Origin: Gnetum montanum
Lineage: Eukaryota > Streptophyta > Gnetopsida > Gnetales > Gnetaceae
DNA length: 64,000 nt
NCBI GenBank assembly: GCA_015680685.1
Contig: MNCI01022636.1
Span: forward strand, 9,923-73,922
Reading direction: 5' to 3'
The notes under the pieces were generated by a model. It was not told where the DNA came from, did not search any database, and worked only from the letters and a program-made list of their open reading frames with translations. Shown one piece after another: positions 11,190 through 22,485 of the stretch. Position numbers and translations under genes: made by a program. Numbering within the stretch: the stretch's first letter is position 1; each line of letters begins with the position of its first letter.

Positions 11190-12680
11190 AAGTCCCATGT
11201 AAATTGAACATTTGTCAATTATAATTTTTAATATTTATGGTAGTTATGACTAACTACCATATTGATTATAACTTTCCTTAGTGGTTGACATCAAATTTTA
11301 ATTTCCCATGATGTTGTAACCACAAAATGGAACACTTGGCAACCATACCTATTTTCTCTATGGTAGTTATAATTAACTACTATGGTTGTTATAACCACCA
11401 AACACTTGTCAATCATAGCTTCCTAGTCACCATGGTGGTTGTAACTACCACACACTTGTCAAGTATAGCATTTTTCTCTATGGTAGTTACAACTAACTAC
11501 CATAATTTTTATAACTACCCTTAATTTTTCATGATTATTGTAACCAACCAAAAGTCAATATAAAAAGGGCTTCAGGGCTAGATTTTAAGGGGAATTGGTG
11601 GGGAAACGATCAAGAAGAAGATATTGAAGCTTGTAAGATGGCTTGGTAATTTATCAATTCAACTACTTTGTTCTAATTCTATGAATTCACTTATTTCCAT
11701 TTTGTTTTTCTTGCTTATCTAATAGTTTAGATAGTATCATGCTTGGCATTTAATTTTGGGGTTTGTCTTAGGTTGCTTTTATAGCTCTATTTTTATGCAA
11801 TATTAGACTCCTATTAAGATTTTTTATAGAAGATCTAATGTTATTGAAAAGCCTCAAGAATAATTTAATAGTAATGTCTTAATGAAATTGGCTACTTTTA
11901 GCATAGATAATCTAGGAAAATCATTGGTATTTTGATGGAATTAAAATAGCTTATTTATTTTTAAAGTGTATTGCCTTGGTATGTCAATCTTAAAATTGTC
12001 AAAATTTTTGAACGATCTGTTGAATGCAATCTTTGAAAACTATTAACCAGCCAAAATAGAAACTTGTACTGTTTCATTTACACAACATTTTTGGTAGTAT
12101 AATAAGATTGTCTTTTGTGAAATTACTTCTTGATCTCAAAAGGTTTGGACAATTCATAGTTATTGAATTAGGAATATCTTTAATGTGAAGTGGTTCCTCA
12201 TGTTAATTTATCTTATTTAAATATTTGAGATTTCATGCAATTTTGATTTTTTTTTTTTATCTTTCTAAGTCCATTGAATCTTGCTCTATTTCTAGTTTTC
12301 TTATGGAACTTTCTATCTAGGGAAAATTAAGAGCAGATTGAGAGAATTTTTCTTAAATATTTTTGTAAGATTTTATTTGTTAAAAGTAACATACTATAGG
12401 AACCATATAGGCTAAGTGAGTAGAGAAAATATGAATCTTCAAAAACTCATAGTATTTGACAAAGATATATGAATTTCTTTTATGATAGCCAATTATAGTT
12501 TTATACACAATCCAACCATTTCAACATTTGCAACAACAAGCACATACTCATGACTAGTTTATTTTATAACTATTAAGTTTATTTAAAGGTATCTAGGCCT
12601 TAATATTACCCAAGAATAGCCAACACCTAAACTCTATTTGAAGAACACCTTTGATCCCATGACCCTAGTCATGAGAGATT
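11190..12680 (+). repeat. Interspersed repeat family F, copy 1 (LTR-like)
   Basis: This block aligns with the reverse complement of 58490-60130 over its whole length. The first 330 bases hold several imperfect palindromic units of the form tatggtagttataac...actaccat. They are followed by a TATA-like tataaaaagg (11559-11568) and then a transcribed-looking region. That layout, a repeat-rich U3 followed by TATA, suggests an LTR, but no PBS, polypurine tract or coding interior was found. Shared 3' blocks include gatagtatcatgcttggca (about 11730) and aggtatctaggcctt (about 12587). Ends are approximate. Confidence 0.7.
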
Positions 12681-12689
12681 GAAGGCATC

Positions 12690-13640
12690 CAATGTTGGTA
12701 GTCCAGTCCCAAACGATTGCTAATAAGCACCAAATCATAAACCTGGTGAAGTGTTTGAGGATCATAGAATTTAAATTCATACTAATATTTCATTTTAATT
12801 CCTCATATAAAGATTGAATCCTACTCATATGCCTCCAAGTTTACTTTATCTCGAAGAAATAAATAACAAAATTTGATATAAAAAGCGTTGACATATTTGT
12901 CATCTTGCCTTCAGAATTGCAACTTCATAATGGTTTCTTGTCTTTGAGAAGACTATTCAAATTTCCCCCTTAACCTATATTTCATTAGGTTTTAATTCCC
13001 AAAAGGTTATCCATATTTTAATTCATGATCTTAGGATTCCAATTTTCACAAAGTAGAAGCTATATCTTGTAATCTAGATTTAACAATAGGTACCCATAAT
13101 TGATTTGGTAGCTCTTGGAACTCAAAAATATTGTCAAGTAACTTTATCCAACTTGAGAAAGTATTGATGCCATCTACACATATTGAAAGTCTTCAATTCT
13201 ACATATGAAATTTTGGCAACATTTCTGAATGCTCTAGCCAACCTTGCTTCATCTTCCTCATCAATATTTTCAAGAGAAGAAGTAGTAACTGCTGATGGGG
13301 CTCTTAAAACTCTAATATAAGGAAATGGATTTTATTCCATTAGAATCCTTGGCTAATGGGTTTCTATACCCTCATATATGGATTTTCCTTTCTCATCATT
13401 CCCTTCATCTAACTAGGAAACTTCTTCGCTTTCTAAACATGAATCCTTGTCATCTTCATGAGTTAGAATATGGATGGGATTGGAATTTCTACCTATCTTC
13501 TGATTGATCTTATCCAGATGAGTAATAATTAGTTAAAATAATACTTCATTCTCTCCATGTCTCTACTTAGTGCTTTGAATTATTTCTTCTTTGACACCAT
13601 TTAAATTGATAGTTCTCAACCAAGTTCAAGAAACAGTCAA
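12690..13640 (-). pseudogene. Gypsy family A leader and gag relic, antisense (copy A3)
   Basis: On the minus strand this matches the leader and N-terminal gag of the plus copy (15330-16260). Shared blocks include gatgaggaagatgaagcaag and a W-rich stretch. It is truncated before the zinc knuckle, where family F sequence begins at about 12685. Stops and frameshifts are frequent. It continues from the inverted LTR at 13641-14547, so this is the 5' part of an element reading leftward. Confidence 0.75.
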
Positions 13641-14547
13641 CCTAACATTCTTGTACCAATAATGCTAAAGTAGGTTGCTCTTATTAATTTAACCTTAAAT
13701 TCCTACTAAATATATATATTATAAAAATATAACTCAATATGCTACAAAATTAGAAAATAGCTCTCCTCCATTATTGAAATGAAGATTACAATAGTGGTTT
13801 CTCAACCATAAAACATTCAAAACACTCACACATTTAAATGATATTGGAGAGCATGAGGCTCTATAACCATAACACAATTGTTGTTAATGAAAGGAATAAT
13901 ACAAAGATAATATCTTTCACAAATCAAAATTTAGGTATCAACTCACAAGAAAGACTGTAAGAAAACAAAAGCCAATACACATAAAATTAATGTTGGAGTT
14001 GCAACCAAATCATGCACTCAATTAATGTGCTCTCATGACGTTCTCTTGCCAAATATCCATGTTAAAAACATAAAAAAATAATAATATTTATTGAAAAATA
14101 AATATAAGAATCCTAGAAATTATAATATCATGGCGTTCAACTTGACTATTATACATGATTTTTATCTTTTTCTATCTTCTCCTAGCTATTTTCCAATGTG
14201 AAACTGCAAATTTAGAAGTTTCCCTATCCATATAGATCATCTTGAATCTTGTTAAGATATCTTCTACAAAAATATAATATTCAAGAGAGTCATCTCTAGC
14301 TAATGGAATATGTCTTCTTAGAAGCTAACACATCTCCTCTAGGTTTGGGATGTCTCACATGAGATGTCTTCCTTGATACATCTCCACTCTAGCTACAACA
14401 TCTCCTTTGTATCTGGGACATCTATGAAGACCTAGCTCATGGCAAAGACATCTTTCTAATCTTCAAGACATATTCCTAGATATTTAAACCTATAAAAACC
14501 ATTTGTATGATAGAGAAAAGAAAATTGAAAGAGGTGTTCCTACATCA
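13641..14547 (-). repeat. LTR of Gypsy family A, inverted (copy A3, 5' LTR)
   Basis: The reverse complement begins TGATGTAGGAACACC at 14547 and aligns with LTR A1 (1877-2800) throughout. That includes the GACATCT-type words and the block gagtgcatgattt. Its outer terminus coincides exactly with the point where the neighbouring plus-strand LTR begins its match (14548). This indicates that A3 integrated into, or recombined at, the LTR of A4. Downstream, ttggtacaagaatg (minus strand, about 13655) is a possible degenerate primer-binding site. Confidence 0.82.
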
Positions 14548-15322
14548 AACTAAGATTTGAGTCTTCATAAGAGACATCTTGAAGATATTAGAGATGTCTT
14601 CAAAGAAGTGGAGGCATATCTCTTGAAATTGATATGTCTCAAGTGAGATGTTTTTCCTAAATCAAATATTTCTCTAGTGAGATGTCTTAACTATTATGGA
14701 GATGTCTCTCATGTGTAGGAGACATCCCCCAACTTTTGAATACGTCTCTCTTACAAGCAATTTTTGATAGAAAGAAGTCCAAAGAAAGGCCACAGATAAC
14801 CTGTATGGTCAAGGAAACTTCTAAATGCATAGTTTCAATGTGGGAAATAGCCAAAACAAGATATAAAAATACAAAAAAAAAAATTATCTTGGCTTTACAA
14901 TAAATATTATGGTTTTTTCATGTTTTTATGAGGGAGACTTGGCAAGAGATATCATGAGAACACATTGTATGAGTGCATGATTAGGTTATAGTTCCAAGGT
15001 CATTTATGTGTGTGTTTGACCTATGCTTCTTATGTTCTTATTTATATGTAGAGATATCAATGCTAAGTTCTGGGAGAGATCCTCATTTTATTTTTCCTTA
15101 CATTGAGGATAATCATTGTATGATCATAAAGCCTTATGCTTTGCAGCATTGTTAAGTTTCTGGAAGTGATTTAAATGTTGTGGATTGTGGATCTTTTTTG
15201 TAATATTCTTTTCATTAACTAAAGATATTTAGTTTTCTTTTTTTCTAGAATATTAAATTATCTTTCATAATATTTGGATTTAGTGGAAACTGAAGGTTAA
15301 ATTATTAGATTTAAACCTACTC
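14548..15322 (+). repeat. 5' LTR of Gypsy A4, truncated at its 5' end
   Basis: It aligns with 3' LTR 20064-20985 from its internal part onward; the first 130 or so bases of the LTR, including the TG terminus, are absent. It carries GACATCT-type repeats (14570-14740) and the conserved gtatgagtgcatgatt block (about 14966). The sequence then runs into a leader that matches copy A3 but not the 3' LTRs, which supports its being a 5' LTR. Confidence 0.78.
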
Positions 15323-15399
15323 TAGTGTTATTAGTATTAAAGATTAGAATAGGTTTTTGGTTGATTGTTACTTTAAATTGGTTGAGGATTTCTTCAAAT

Positions 15400-16620
15400 T
15401 TAGATGGTTCCTAGAATAAATAGTTAAACTTATTAAATAAATACATGGAAATCATAAAATATATCTTTTAATTAATGGTTTCTTAATAGGATAAGATCAA
15501 TGTCAAGGTAGAAAGAAATGCAAGTTTGAGCCATATTTAGACATGTTAAGATGATGAGCATCCATGTTCAAATGGTAACAAAAATCATTTTGTAGCGAGT
15601 TGGAGGTAATGATAAGGAAGGACAATCTAGCTATGGGAGTGTAAAAACCCATTATCCAAGGATTCCAATGGGATGAAATCTGGTTTCTTATGTTAAAATT
15701 TCAAGAGCTCCATCATTGGCCACTACTTCCCATTGTAAGCTTGATGAGGAAGATGAAGCAAGGCTTTCTAGAACATTCATAAGTGCTCTCAAATATCCAC
15801 ATGTATAACTAAAGACTTTTAATAACGTAGATGGTACCAAAATTTTTTCAAGTTGGTTGAAGAAACTTAATAAGACCTTTTCAAGTTGGTTGAAGAAACT
15901 TAATAAGACCTTTGAATTGGAAGAGATAGCAAATCATATTAGAAGGTGTGACTTCTACTTGGTAGAAAAAGTAGTCCCAAGCTTTTGAAATACCAAATGG
16001 CCAAACTATCATAGATTAAAACCTAACGAAATATAGTTTAAGGAGGAAATTTCATGAGGTTGAAATTTCTAGGGCAAGATGATAAATATGTTAAGGATAT
16101 TTACACCAAATTTTTGAACTATTTCATCAACCTAAGGTGAACCAAGAGGAGTAGAAACAAGCTACAATGTTTCTAGGAGGTCTCATAATGATGTATCAGC
16201 AAGATTTGTAATTCTATAAGCTTCAAAATCTTGATGAGGCTTATAACATTTCACTCAAGGTAAAAAAGAAACTTAATGGATTTGGTAATATGGACAAATA
16301 AGCTTCTAATGGAAGAAATGAGAATGTAAATCTAAGAAGGGATCTAAGTCCAAACCTAAATACAAAGATGAAAGCCATGAAAAAAAGACAAAAAAAGGGT
16401 GAAAATAAGTGAAAATAAAAGAATAACCAAGGAAAGGGAGGCAAGGGTTAAGGAAGAAACTCATCCAATATTCAGTGCTTCAAGTATAAAGAATGAGAAA
16501 ACAAGCAATGGAAATGTCCACCTCTTAAGTTAGCCAAGGGAAAATATGTACAAACCATGGAGGTGGAGGATAAATAAATTCAAGCTCTTCAAAGAGCTAA
16601 TTCTAATACTCCCAATATTA
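15400..16620 (+). pseudogene. Gypsy family A gag relic
   Basis: The N-terminal part shows an acidic stretch (LMRKMKQ or DEEDEA frames) near 15745. A lysine-rich segment follows (16315-16430), then a CCHC zinc-knuckle relic at about 16470-16520. There the first and last Cys remain, while the second Cys has become Tyr and the His has become Asn. A 33-bp in-frame tandem duplication lies at 15848-15913. Stops are frequent. In intact elements this protein packages the RNA. Confidence 0.78.
15848..15913 (+). repeat. 33-bp perfect tandem duplication within gag
   Basis: The unit begins tcaagttggttgaagaaact and ends ttaataagaccttt-like, with copies at 15848-15880 and 15881-15913. The two units are identical. 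The length is a multiple of three, so the frame is preserved, and the inverted copy A3 lacks it. Confidence 0.9.
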
Positions 16621-16689
16621 AGAAATTTTCTAAATTAAATTCTTATGAATTCATGAGGAATGTGAATATAAGAAACCATTCCTACTAGA

Positions 16690-17050
16690 AAATGTTTTTT
16701 TCAAATTAGGGCTAGATGTTTACTTAGAAGTGAATGGATTCATATTTTGACTAATCGAAGAGCACAAGAAAATGTTATTTCATTTATGGTAGTTGCTAGA
16801 TTAGTTTTGGTAACTAATCCTTATCCTAGACTCTAAAAGATACATTGATTATCTAGGGATTACTCTCAAGAGGTGGTAGAGCAATATGCTTTAAAATTTA
16901 AAACTGAGAGTTTTCATGATGTTTTGCAATGTGATGTGCTTCAAATTAATTGTGCTAATATAAGTCTTCTTAGATCTTGGAATTTTTACAATGGTGCTTA
17001 ATTTGATTAAGAAGAAAATCTATGAAGTCTAGCTAGATTTCAAAGAATCC
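16690..17050 (+). pseudogene. Gypsy family A protease relic
   Basis: The reading frame follows the usual Gypsy order after the zinc knuckle: a CLL-like approach, then a segment where the D-x-G-[ST] active site would be. Here it reads NRRAQENVIS, so the catalytic Asp is gone. Next come HWLSRDYSQEV and a C-D-V-x-x-x-x-C-x-x-x-L-L segment ending near RSWNF, where intact copies have LGRPW. It is inactive. Confidence 0.72.
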
Positions 17051-17239
17051 ATGAGTTAATTCCTATAATAGTTGAATAAGTAACAGTTGAATAAGGTAGC
17101 AAAGCTTACTTAATGCTTTCTTAATCCTTCATGGAGATAGGGAATACATTAATGACCATGATAAAACTAATTTTGGTTTTGTTTTTGTATCAACATTTTC
17201 TTTTAATCATGATGATATGTAGGTAGAACTTCCAATAGA

Positions 17240-18150
17240 TATGCTAGGCTTGAAGAAGTAATTTCCCAAAGTATTCAAGGGGGAATTGGATGTGTACCTA
17301 ATTGATTTTATTCTTGGTTTTACCATTTGAAAAGAGAGAACATAATAGATGGTATCAAATTAGTAGGTAGAGTTACAAAGGCATGTAGAAAAGTTAGTTG
17401 CAAATGACTTATTGAGAAAATCCATTTCACCTTATGCAGGTCTAGTAGTACTTGTGCAAAAGAAGGACAACAATGAATGGAGGATGTGCATTGATTCTAG
17501 GGTAGTGAACAAGATAACAATGAGGTACAAGTTTTCTATTCCAAGGATGGATGATATCCTTTATTTACTACCAATGCAAAATTCATTTTAAAAAATTGAT
17601 TTGAAAAGCGATTCTCATCAATTTCAAATTAAGCCTATTGATGAATGGAATACATCATTCAAAACATCAAATGAATTGTTTGATAGGTTGGTGATGCCAT
17701 TTGGGCTAATAAATGGGCCTATTACATTCATGAAACTAATGCATGATGTGATAAAGGACTTGATTGGTAAGTGTTATATTTTATTTTTGATGATATTTTT
17801 CTATAATGAGGAGAAGAACTTGGATCACTTGAAGAGAGTGTGTCTAAAATTAAAGAAGGCACATTTTGTGATCAATGTAAAGAACATTTCTTCAAGAGGG
17901 CAATAACATATTTTGGAAATGTGGTTTCTAAAAAATAAATTCAAATGAATGCTACCAAGGTAATGAGTATAAGATATTGAAAGATCCTAAAAATGTTGGG
18001 GAACTAGTACCATTCCTTGCTTTAGCAAGTTATTATTGAAGGTTCATAAAAAATTTCAGTGGTATTTCTTGACCTATGTTTACTATACTAAAAAATAAAG
18101 AATTCAAGTGAAATTTTGAAACCCAAAGAAGCTTTGTCTTGATAAAAGTT
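17240..18150 (+). pseudogene. Gypsy family A reverse transcriptase relic
   Basis: Recognisable motifs are SPYAGLVVLVQKKD (about 17430-17470), WRMCIDSRVVNKIT (about 17480-17520), then KIDLKSDSHQFQI and TSFKTSNELFDRLVMPFGL (about 17640-17705). The catalytic box is disrupted by a one-base shift: gatgat at 17789-17794 lies out of the frame that encodes the flanking residues. The thumb continues with NLDHLKRVCLKLKKA. Frameshifts follow at about 17910. Confidence 0.87.
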
Positions 18151-18179
18151 TAAATAACCAATGAACTAGTACTTCTAAT

Positions 18180-18600
18180 TCCATATTTTGAGAAGATTTT
18201 TCAGGTGGAAGTAGATGCAAGTGAACTTTCCATTGGTTGGGTACTTTCACAAGAAGGTAGACCTATTACTTTCTTGTCAAAAAATTGGAATGATTCAGGG
18301 TAAAAATATGGCATATATGAGAAGGATTTGTATGTTATTCTTTAAGAAATCAAGCATTAGATACATTACTTGTTGCCCAGGAAGTTCACTTTGATGATGA
18401 ATCAAAAAGCACTAAAATTTCTTAATTCTCAAAAGATGTTAAGTGCAAAGCACATGAAGTGGGTTGCATAGTTACAAGAATTCAATTTTTTATTGGAACA
18501 CAAAAGTATAAAAGTCAATCTAGTCGATGATGCATTATCTAGGATGCATGCGATTAATTTTAGCGTACTTTATGTGGAAGATATGGGTGATTTTGCTTAT
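18180..18600 (+). pseudogene. Gypsy family A RNase H relic
   Basis: The frame shows QVEVDASELSIGWVLSQEG (about 18205-18260), PITFLSKNW, then YEKDLYVIL, HYLLPRKF and ALKFLNSQKM (about 18410-18435). It continues to KWVA, EFNFLLEHKS and DDALSRMHA (about 18525-18550). This is the standard Gypsy RNase H order with only a few stops. Confidence 0.88.
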
Positions 18601-18639
18601 TTATTTGAGTAGGTTATTATTTTGGCTATTTTTGAAAAA

Positions 18640-19990
18640 GCATCAAGGAACCATTACTGAGTACAATAGACCGATGGAAGAACTATCATATTCTAGATGA
18701 ACTATCATTTAAAATTGAGAAGGTATGGATTTCTAATTCTAATTTTAGAAAAAAAGATCTTATTTGAAAAGCATTATTGTAGCATGGTAGGTTAAATGGG
18801 CAAGGATTAATCATTGGAACTTGTATGTAGATACTATTTTTGGCTAGGTATGGTAACTAAAGTTTTAAAATTTGTGAAGGAGTAATTGACTTATCAAAAA
18901 TTCAAAGGAGATAAATGAGTGGATTAACATTAAATGGATTTTTCTATTCCCAATGATCCATGGGAAAGTGTGTCAATGGATTTTGTGAGTGGTATTTCAA
19001 AAATCAAAAGGGGGAACAATGTCGTTTTTATCATTGTGACTAGATTTTCCAAGATGACATAATTCATTCTATGCAAAAAGATGAGTGATTCTTATCATAT
19101 GAAAAAATAAATTTTCCAACATGTGAAGTTGCATGAAATTTCTTTGAACATTATTAGTAATAGAGACTCAAAATTTACTAATCATTTTTCAAGGTTCCTT
19201 TGAAAAAATTTAGGGACAAAGTCGAATTTTTCTTGTCCATATAATCCATAATCTAATGGCCAAATGGAGGTGGTAAATAAATCCCTGCTGAATATATTAA
19301 GGTGTTTTTGTGATTGATAGTCTAAGATTTGGGAAGTTTTTCAATGTAATGCTAATTTTCCTATAATAATTCTTTTGATGTTGTCATTGATAAAATTCCA
19401 TTTGAGGTAAGTTCTGATTTTTTTTCCTAAAATTGTTAACAATTTGAAGAAATTTGAGGGTGAAGCTCAACTTAGTGCTGATTTTGTGCAAGAGATGAGA
19501 GATGTTCATGAACAAGTGAAGGAAATGTTGGAGAAGAAGAATAAAGAGAGATTCCTCAAGAGGAATGAGGATAAGTGAAAGCATGTCTTTCCTACTGGTA
19601 ATATAGTTTGGTTGCACTTGAAGAAGAATATATTGAGAGCTATCAACTTCTCCAAGTTGAAAGTTAAGAAGATGGATCCTTTCAAAATCAAGATCAAAAT
19701 TAATGATCATGCTTTTGAGATTAACTTGATCAATGATTTTGGTATGTCTTTTGTATTTAATGTTGTAGATCTTATGCACTACCATGGACTGGTTGATGAG
19801 GAAACCATACAACATAGCATTGATAATTTGAAGGGAACTATTAATCCGTCCAAGCCTTCAATGGAGAGAAAGGTAATCATACTCAAGCATAGTGAAGCTT
19901 CAAGTACTTGGGAAGTTAAAAGGAATGAATACTTGATTCATTAGAAGGTTTAATCTATCTATGATATTGTATGTATCCATGAGACCAAAA
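18640..19990 (+). pseudogene. Gypsy family A integrase relic with C-terminal domain
   Basis: The core reads SMDFVSGISK (first Asp, about 18977), SNRDSKFTNHF (second Asp, about 19163) and SNGQMEVVNKS (Glu, about 19267), so the DDE triad is still visible across frames. The C-terminal domain (about 19470-19960) has a charged helix, then W-L-H-L-K-K, and ends with a chromodomain-like tail containing WEVKRNEYLIH (about 19910-19940). Such a tail suggests the chromovirus branch; this is an inference from one motif. Stops and indels abound. Confidence 0.82.
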
Positions 19991-20063
19991 TCTTTAAGTT
20001 GGGAATCAATTCTATTCCTACTCCCTTGTTCACATTATTTGGCTTTTTGAATGATAGGAGAGC

Positions 20064-20985
20064 TAGTCTAGGGACATGTCTTCCAATTTCCTATTCTATT
20101 TTCTATAGATGATTTTTATAGGTTTTGAGATTTTTGAACATGTATTGAAGGTTATGTAGATATTTGGACCAAGAGATAATTCTTCACAAGAGATGCCTGG
20201 GAGATGATATAGACATCTAGCAAGAACTAGAGATTCCTCTCCCAAAACTAAGATGTCTCTCCTAAACTAGAGATGTCTTTGCTGAGACATCTCTACTATT
20301 GTGAAGATGTCTATGGAGATATGTCTCTACTATTACAAAGACTTATATCATGTGTAGTATACATCTCCCAAGTTTTAAAGATGTCTCATTTGCAAGTGGT
20401 TCTTAATATATAGATATCCCAAGGAAGACCAAAGATGATCCAATAGGTTAGGGAAGCTTATGAATTTTGAGTTTCCCATTAGAAAATAGACAAAAAATAT
20501 AGAAAAATTTAGAAACAATGTGAATATTCAAGTTAAGCTTGGGAAAATATTTCTATGTTTCTTATCTTGGTTTTTGCATAAATATTATGACTATTTTATA
20601 TTTTTGTAAGGGAGAGTTAGCAAGATATGTAATGATAGAACATTGCATGAATGCATGATTGGGTTGTAGCTCCAAGATTAATTATGTATGTGTTTAGCCT
20701 ATCTTTCTTGTGTTCTTGCTTATATGTTAAGATCTCAATTCTGAGTTATGGGAGAGATTCTTATTTAGTTGTGCCTTATATTAAGAGCAATATCTGTGTG
20801 GTTGTAGAGCCTCATGCTTTGTAGCATCGTGAAGCGTTTGTGAGTGATTTGGATGTTGTAAGTTGTGGAATACTATTGTAATCTTCTCTTACATTAATTA
20901 AATATAGTTAGTTTTCCAATTTTCTATCATATTGTATTATCTTTCATAATATCTAGACTTAGTGAAAATTGAATGTTAAATTAAT
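20064..20985 (+). repeat. 3' LTR of Gypsy family A4
   Basis: It begins TAGTCTAGGGACATG, matching TGATGTAGGGACACC of copy A1, after the purine-rich gaatgataggagagc. GACATCT/AGATGTC words are dense at 20165-20400. Conserved blocks include gaatgcatgattgggttgta (about 20649) and the terminal atattgtattatctttcat (about 20926). The 3' limit is approximate. Confidence 0.83.
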
Positions 20986-21870
20986 AGAAGATAATGATGA
21001 ATGCTTGACTTGATAGGATGGTGATCTGAACCAAATTCTTACAAATCTTTGTGAGGATAGGATTAGATGGGATAAAGAAAAATTAAAATTTAGAAAGATG
21101 AATAGTCAATTGAGGTAAAAAAATTCGTAGTAAGATTTTATTTCTTCAAAACTAGTTCACCATATTAATATATGGACATAAAATTTATAGAAAAAGATTA
21201 AGGCCATATTTGAGGTTAATAAAAAGACATTTTTCAATTATAAAATTAAACAATAATATAAAAAGATGATAAATTTTGAACAAAAAAAGTACATTCAGTC
21301 ATCAATTCATTTAAATAAAATAAAAATCATTTTATCTTCTAGCTTAAGATAATGATAAATGCAAATCTTCTTTTTACTTCCTTTGCTTCTTAACTTGTTG
21401 AAGGTTGTTTGCACGACATGCCATCTCTTACATGGATGTAATATTAACACAAGAAGATAGTTGTAAGGATACTACAATTCATAGCCATTCACAATCTTGA
21501 TTAAGATCATTTTTTAAGAAAATGTGCAATTTTCAAGGTATTACAATGTTTGGAAAGGAAAAAAAGCACTTGGAAAAGCTATAAAAAACCAAAAAGACAC
21601 AAGAGAAAAGGTCCAAGACTCAATTCAAACTAACCTATTCTTGACAAATTGTAAGAGACATCTTCTTGAGAAATTGAGAGCATGTGTGATCATCCTTGAT
21701 TATCTAACTTATATTGAAAGTACTGTAATGGTTTCATTAATGAATTATATCTCCTTGTGAGTGTATTTTCTTCCTTTATGCATTGTAATCATCTTCTATG
21801 AGGAAGAATAAAGTCCATTTATTTTTTTATTTCATGATGAGTTTCTGTTTGTTCTTTGCACTTAAGTAAG
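20986..21870. other. Unassigned A+T-rich sequence
   Basis: No domain was recognised. A 78-codon plus-strand frame at 21524-21760 is lysine-rich but matches no motif I know. A tataaaaaac at about 21579 followed by a poly(A)-like region near 21800 could be part of a decayed LTR. Confidence 0.35.
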
Positions 21871-22485
21871 TTTGGATTATGGAATCTAAGGAAGCTCCTC
21901 ATTAATAGTAGATTTTTTAGATTAATTAAATATGTTCCACATATTGTAAAAGATGATGAATCAGATGAAAAATATTTTTAAAGTACCTAAGTCCATTTAT
22001 AAAACACCAATTGTCATATTTTTCTATAACAAAATATGAGGAAGCATGCATGTGCATATAATAGATGGAGAGATATTAGATAAAAGATGGAATCCAAGAT
22101 GTTTCAACTAAGAAACTTCCAAAGAAGGATCCTCTAACTAGAACTAATGAGAGAAGGAACAAAGTCCCAAGAAATAAACAAGAAGAATCATATAAAATGT
22201 TTCCAACTTATTATCAACCTAATGGTCAAGGTGATGTGAGGACTTTTTTTTATTATAAGAAACCTAGTCACATGAAGGAGACATTTCCTAAGTTCAAGGA
22301 AGATAAAGAACCCATCAAAAATAACCCCAAAAATAAACCATATGACATTATGAAAGTTCCTCAAGGAAAGAATGTTGCAATGACATGAACTACCACTTGC
22401 TAGAAGCTTAATGTAAATTGAAAAATGGTGTGCCTACCACTCTAATCTTCCAAGACGAAGATTCCTTGAGAAAGTGGTGGGAGGA
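21871..22485 (+). pseudogene. Gag zinc-knuckle relic and polypurine tract
   Basis: The segment 22197-22388 reads FFYYKKPSHMKETFPKFKED. This is a CCHC knuckle in which every Cys has become Phe, Tyr or another residue while the spacing, His and surrounding basic residues persist. About 100 bases later the run aaagtggtgggagga (22471-22485) precedes an LTR start. A gag this close to a polypurine tract implies that the pol region was deleted. Confidence 0.6.

Larger units (their letters stand above)
14548..20985 (+). mobile_element. Ty3/Gypsy LTR retrotransposon, degenerate (family A, copy A4)
   Basis: This is the most complete element in the window. It has a 5' LTR missing its first 130 or so bases, then gag with a zinc-knuckle relic, protease, RT, RNase H, integrase with its C-terminal domain, a purine-rich tract and a full 3' LTR. 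The domain order PR-RT-RH-INT defines Ty3/Gypsy. Stops and indels are present in every domain. Three further partial copies of the family lie in the window. Confidence 0.88.

Noticed and set aside
16241-16444. Minus-strand hydrophobic ORF as a membrane protein
   Set aside because: It is the reverse complement of the lysine-rich gag segment. A poly-lysine region read backwards gives Phe/Leu-rich sequence, which imitates membrane segments.
19384-19815. 143-codon minus-strand ORF
   Set aside because: It lies opposite the Gypsy integrase C-terminal domain, which aligns with the copy at 1150-1760. No motif is seen on the minus strand.
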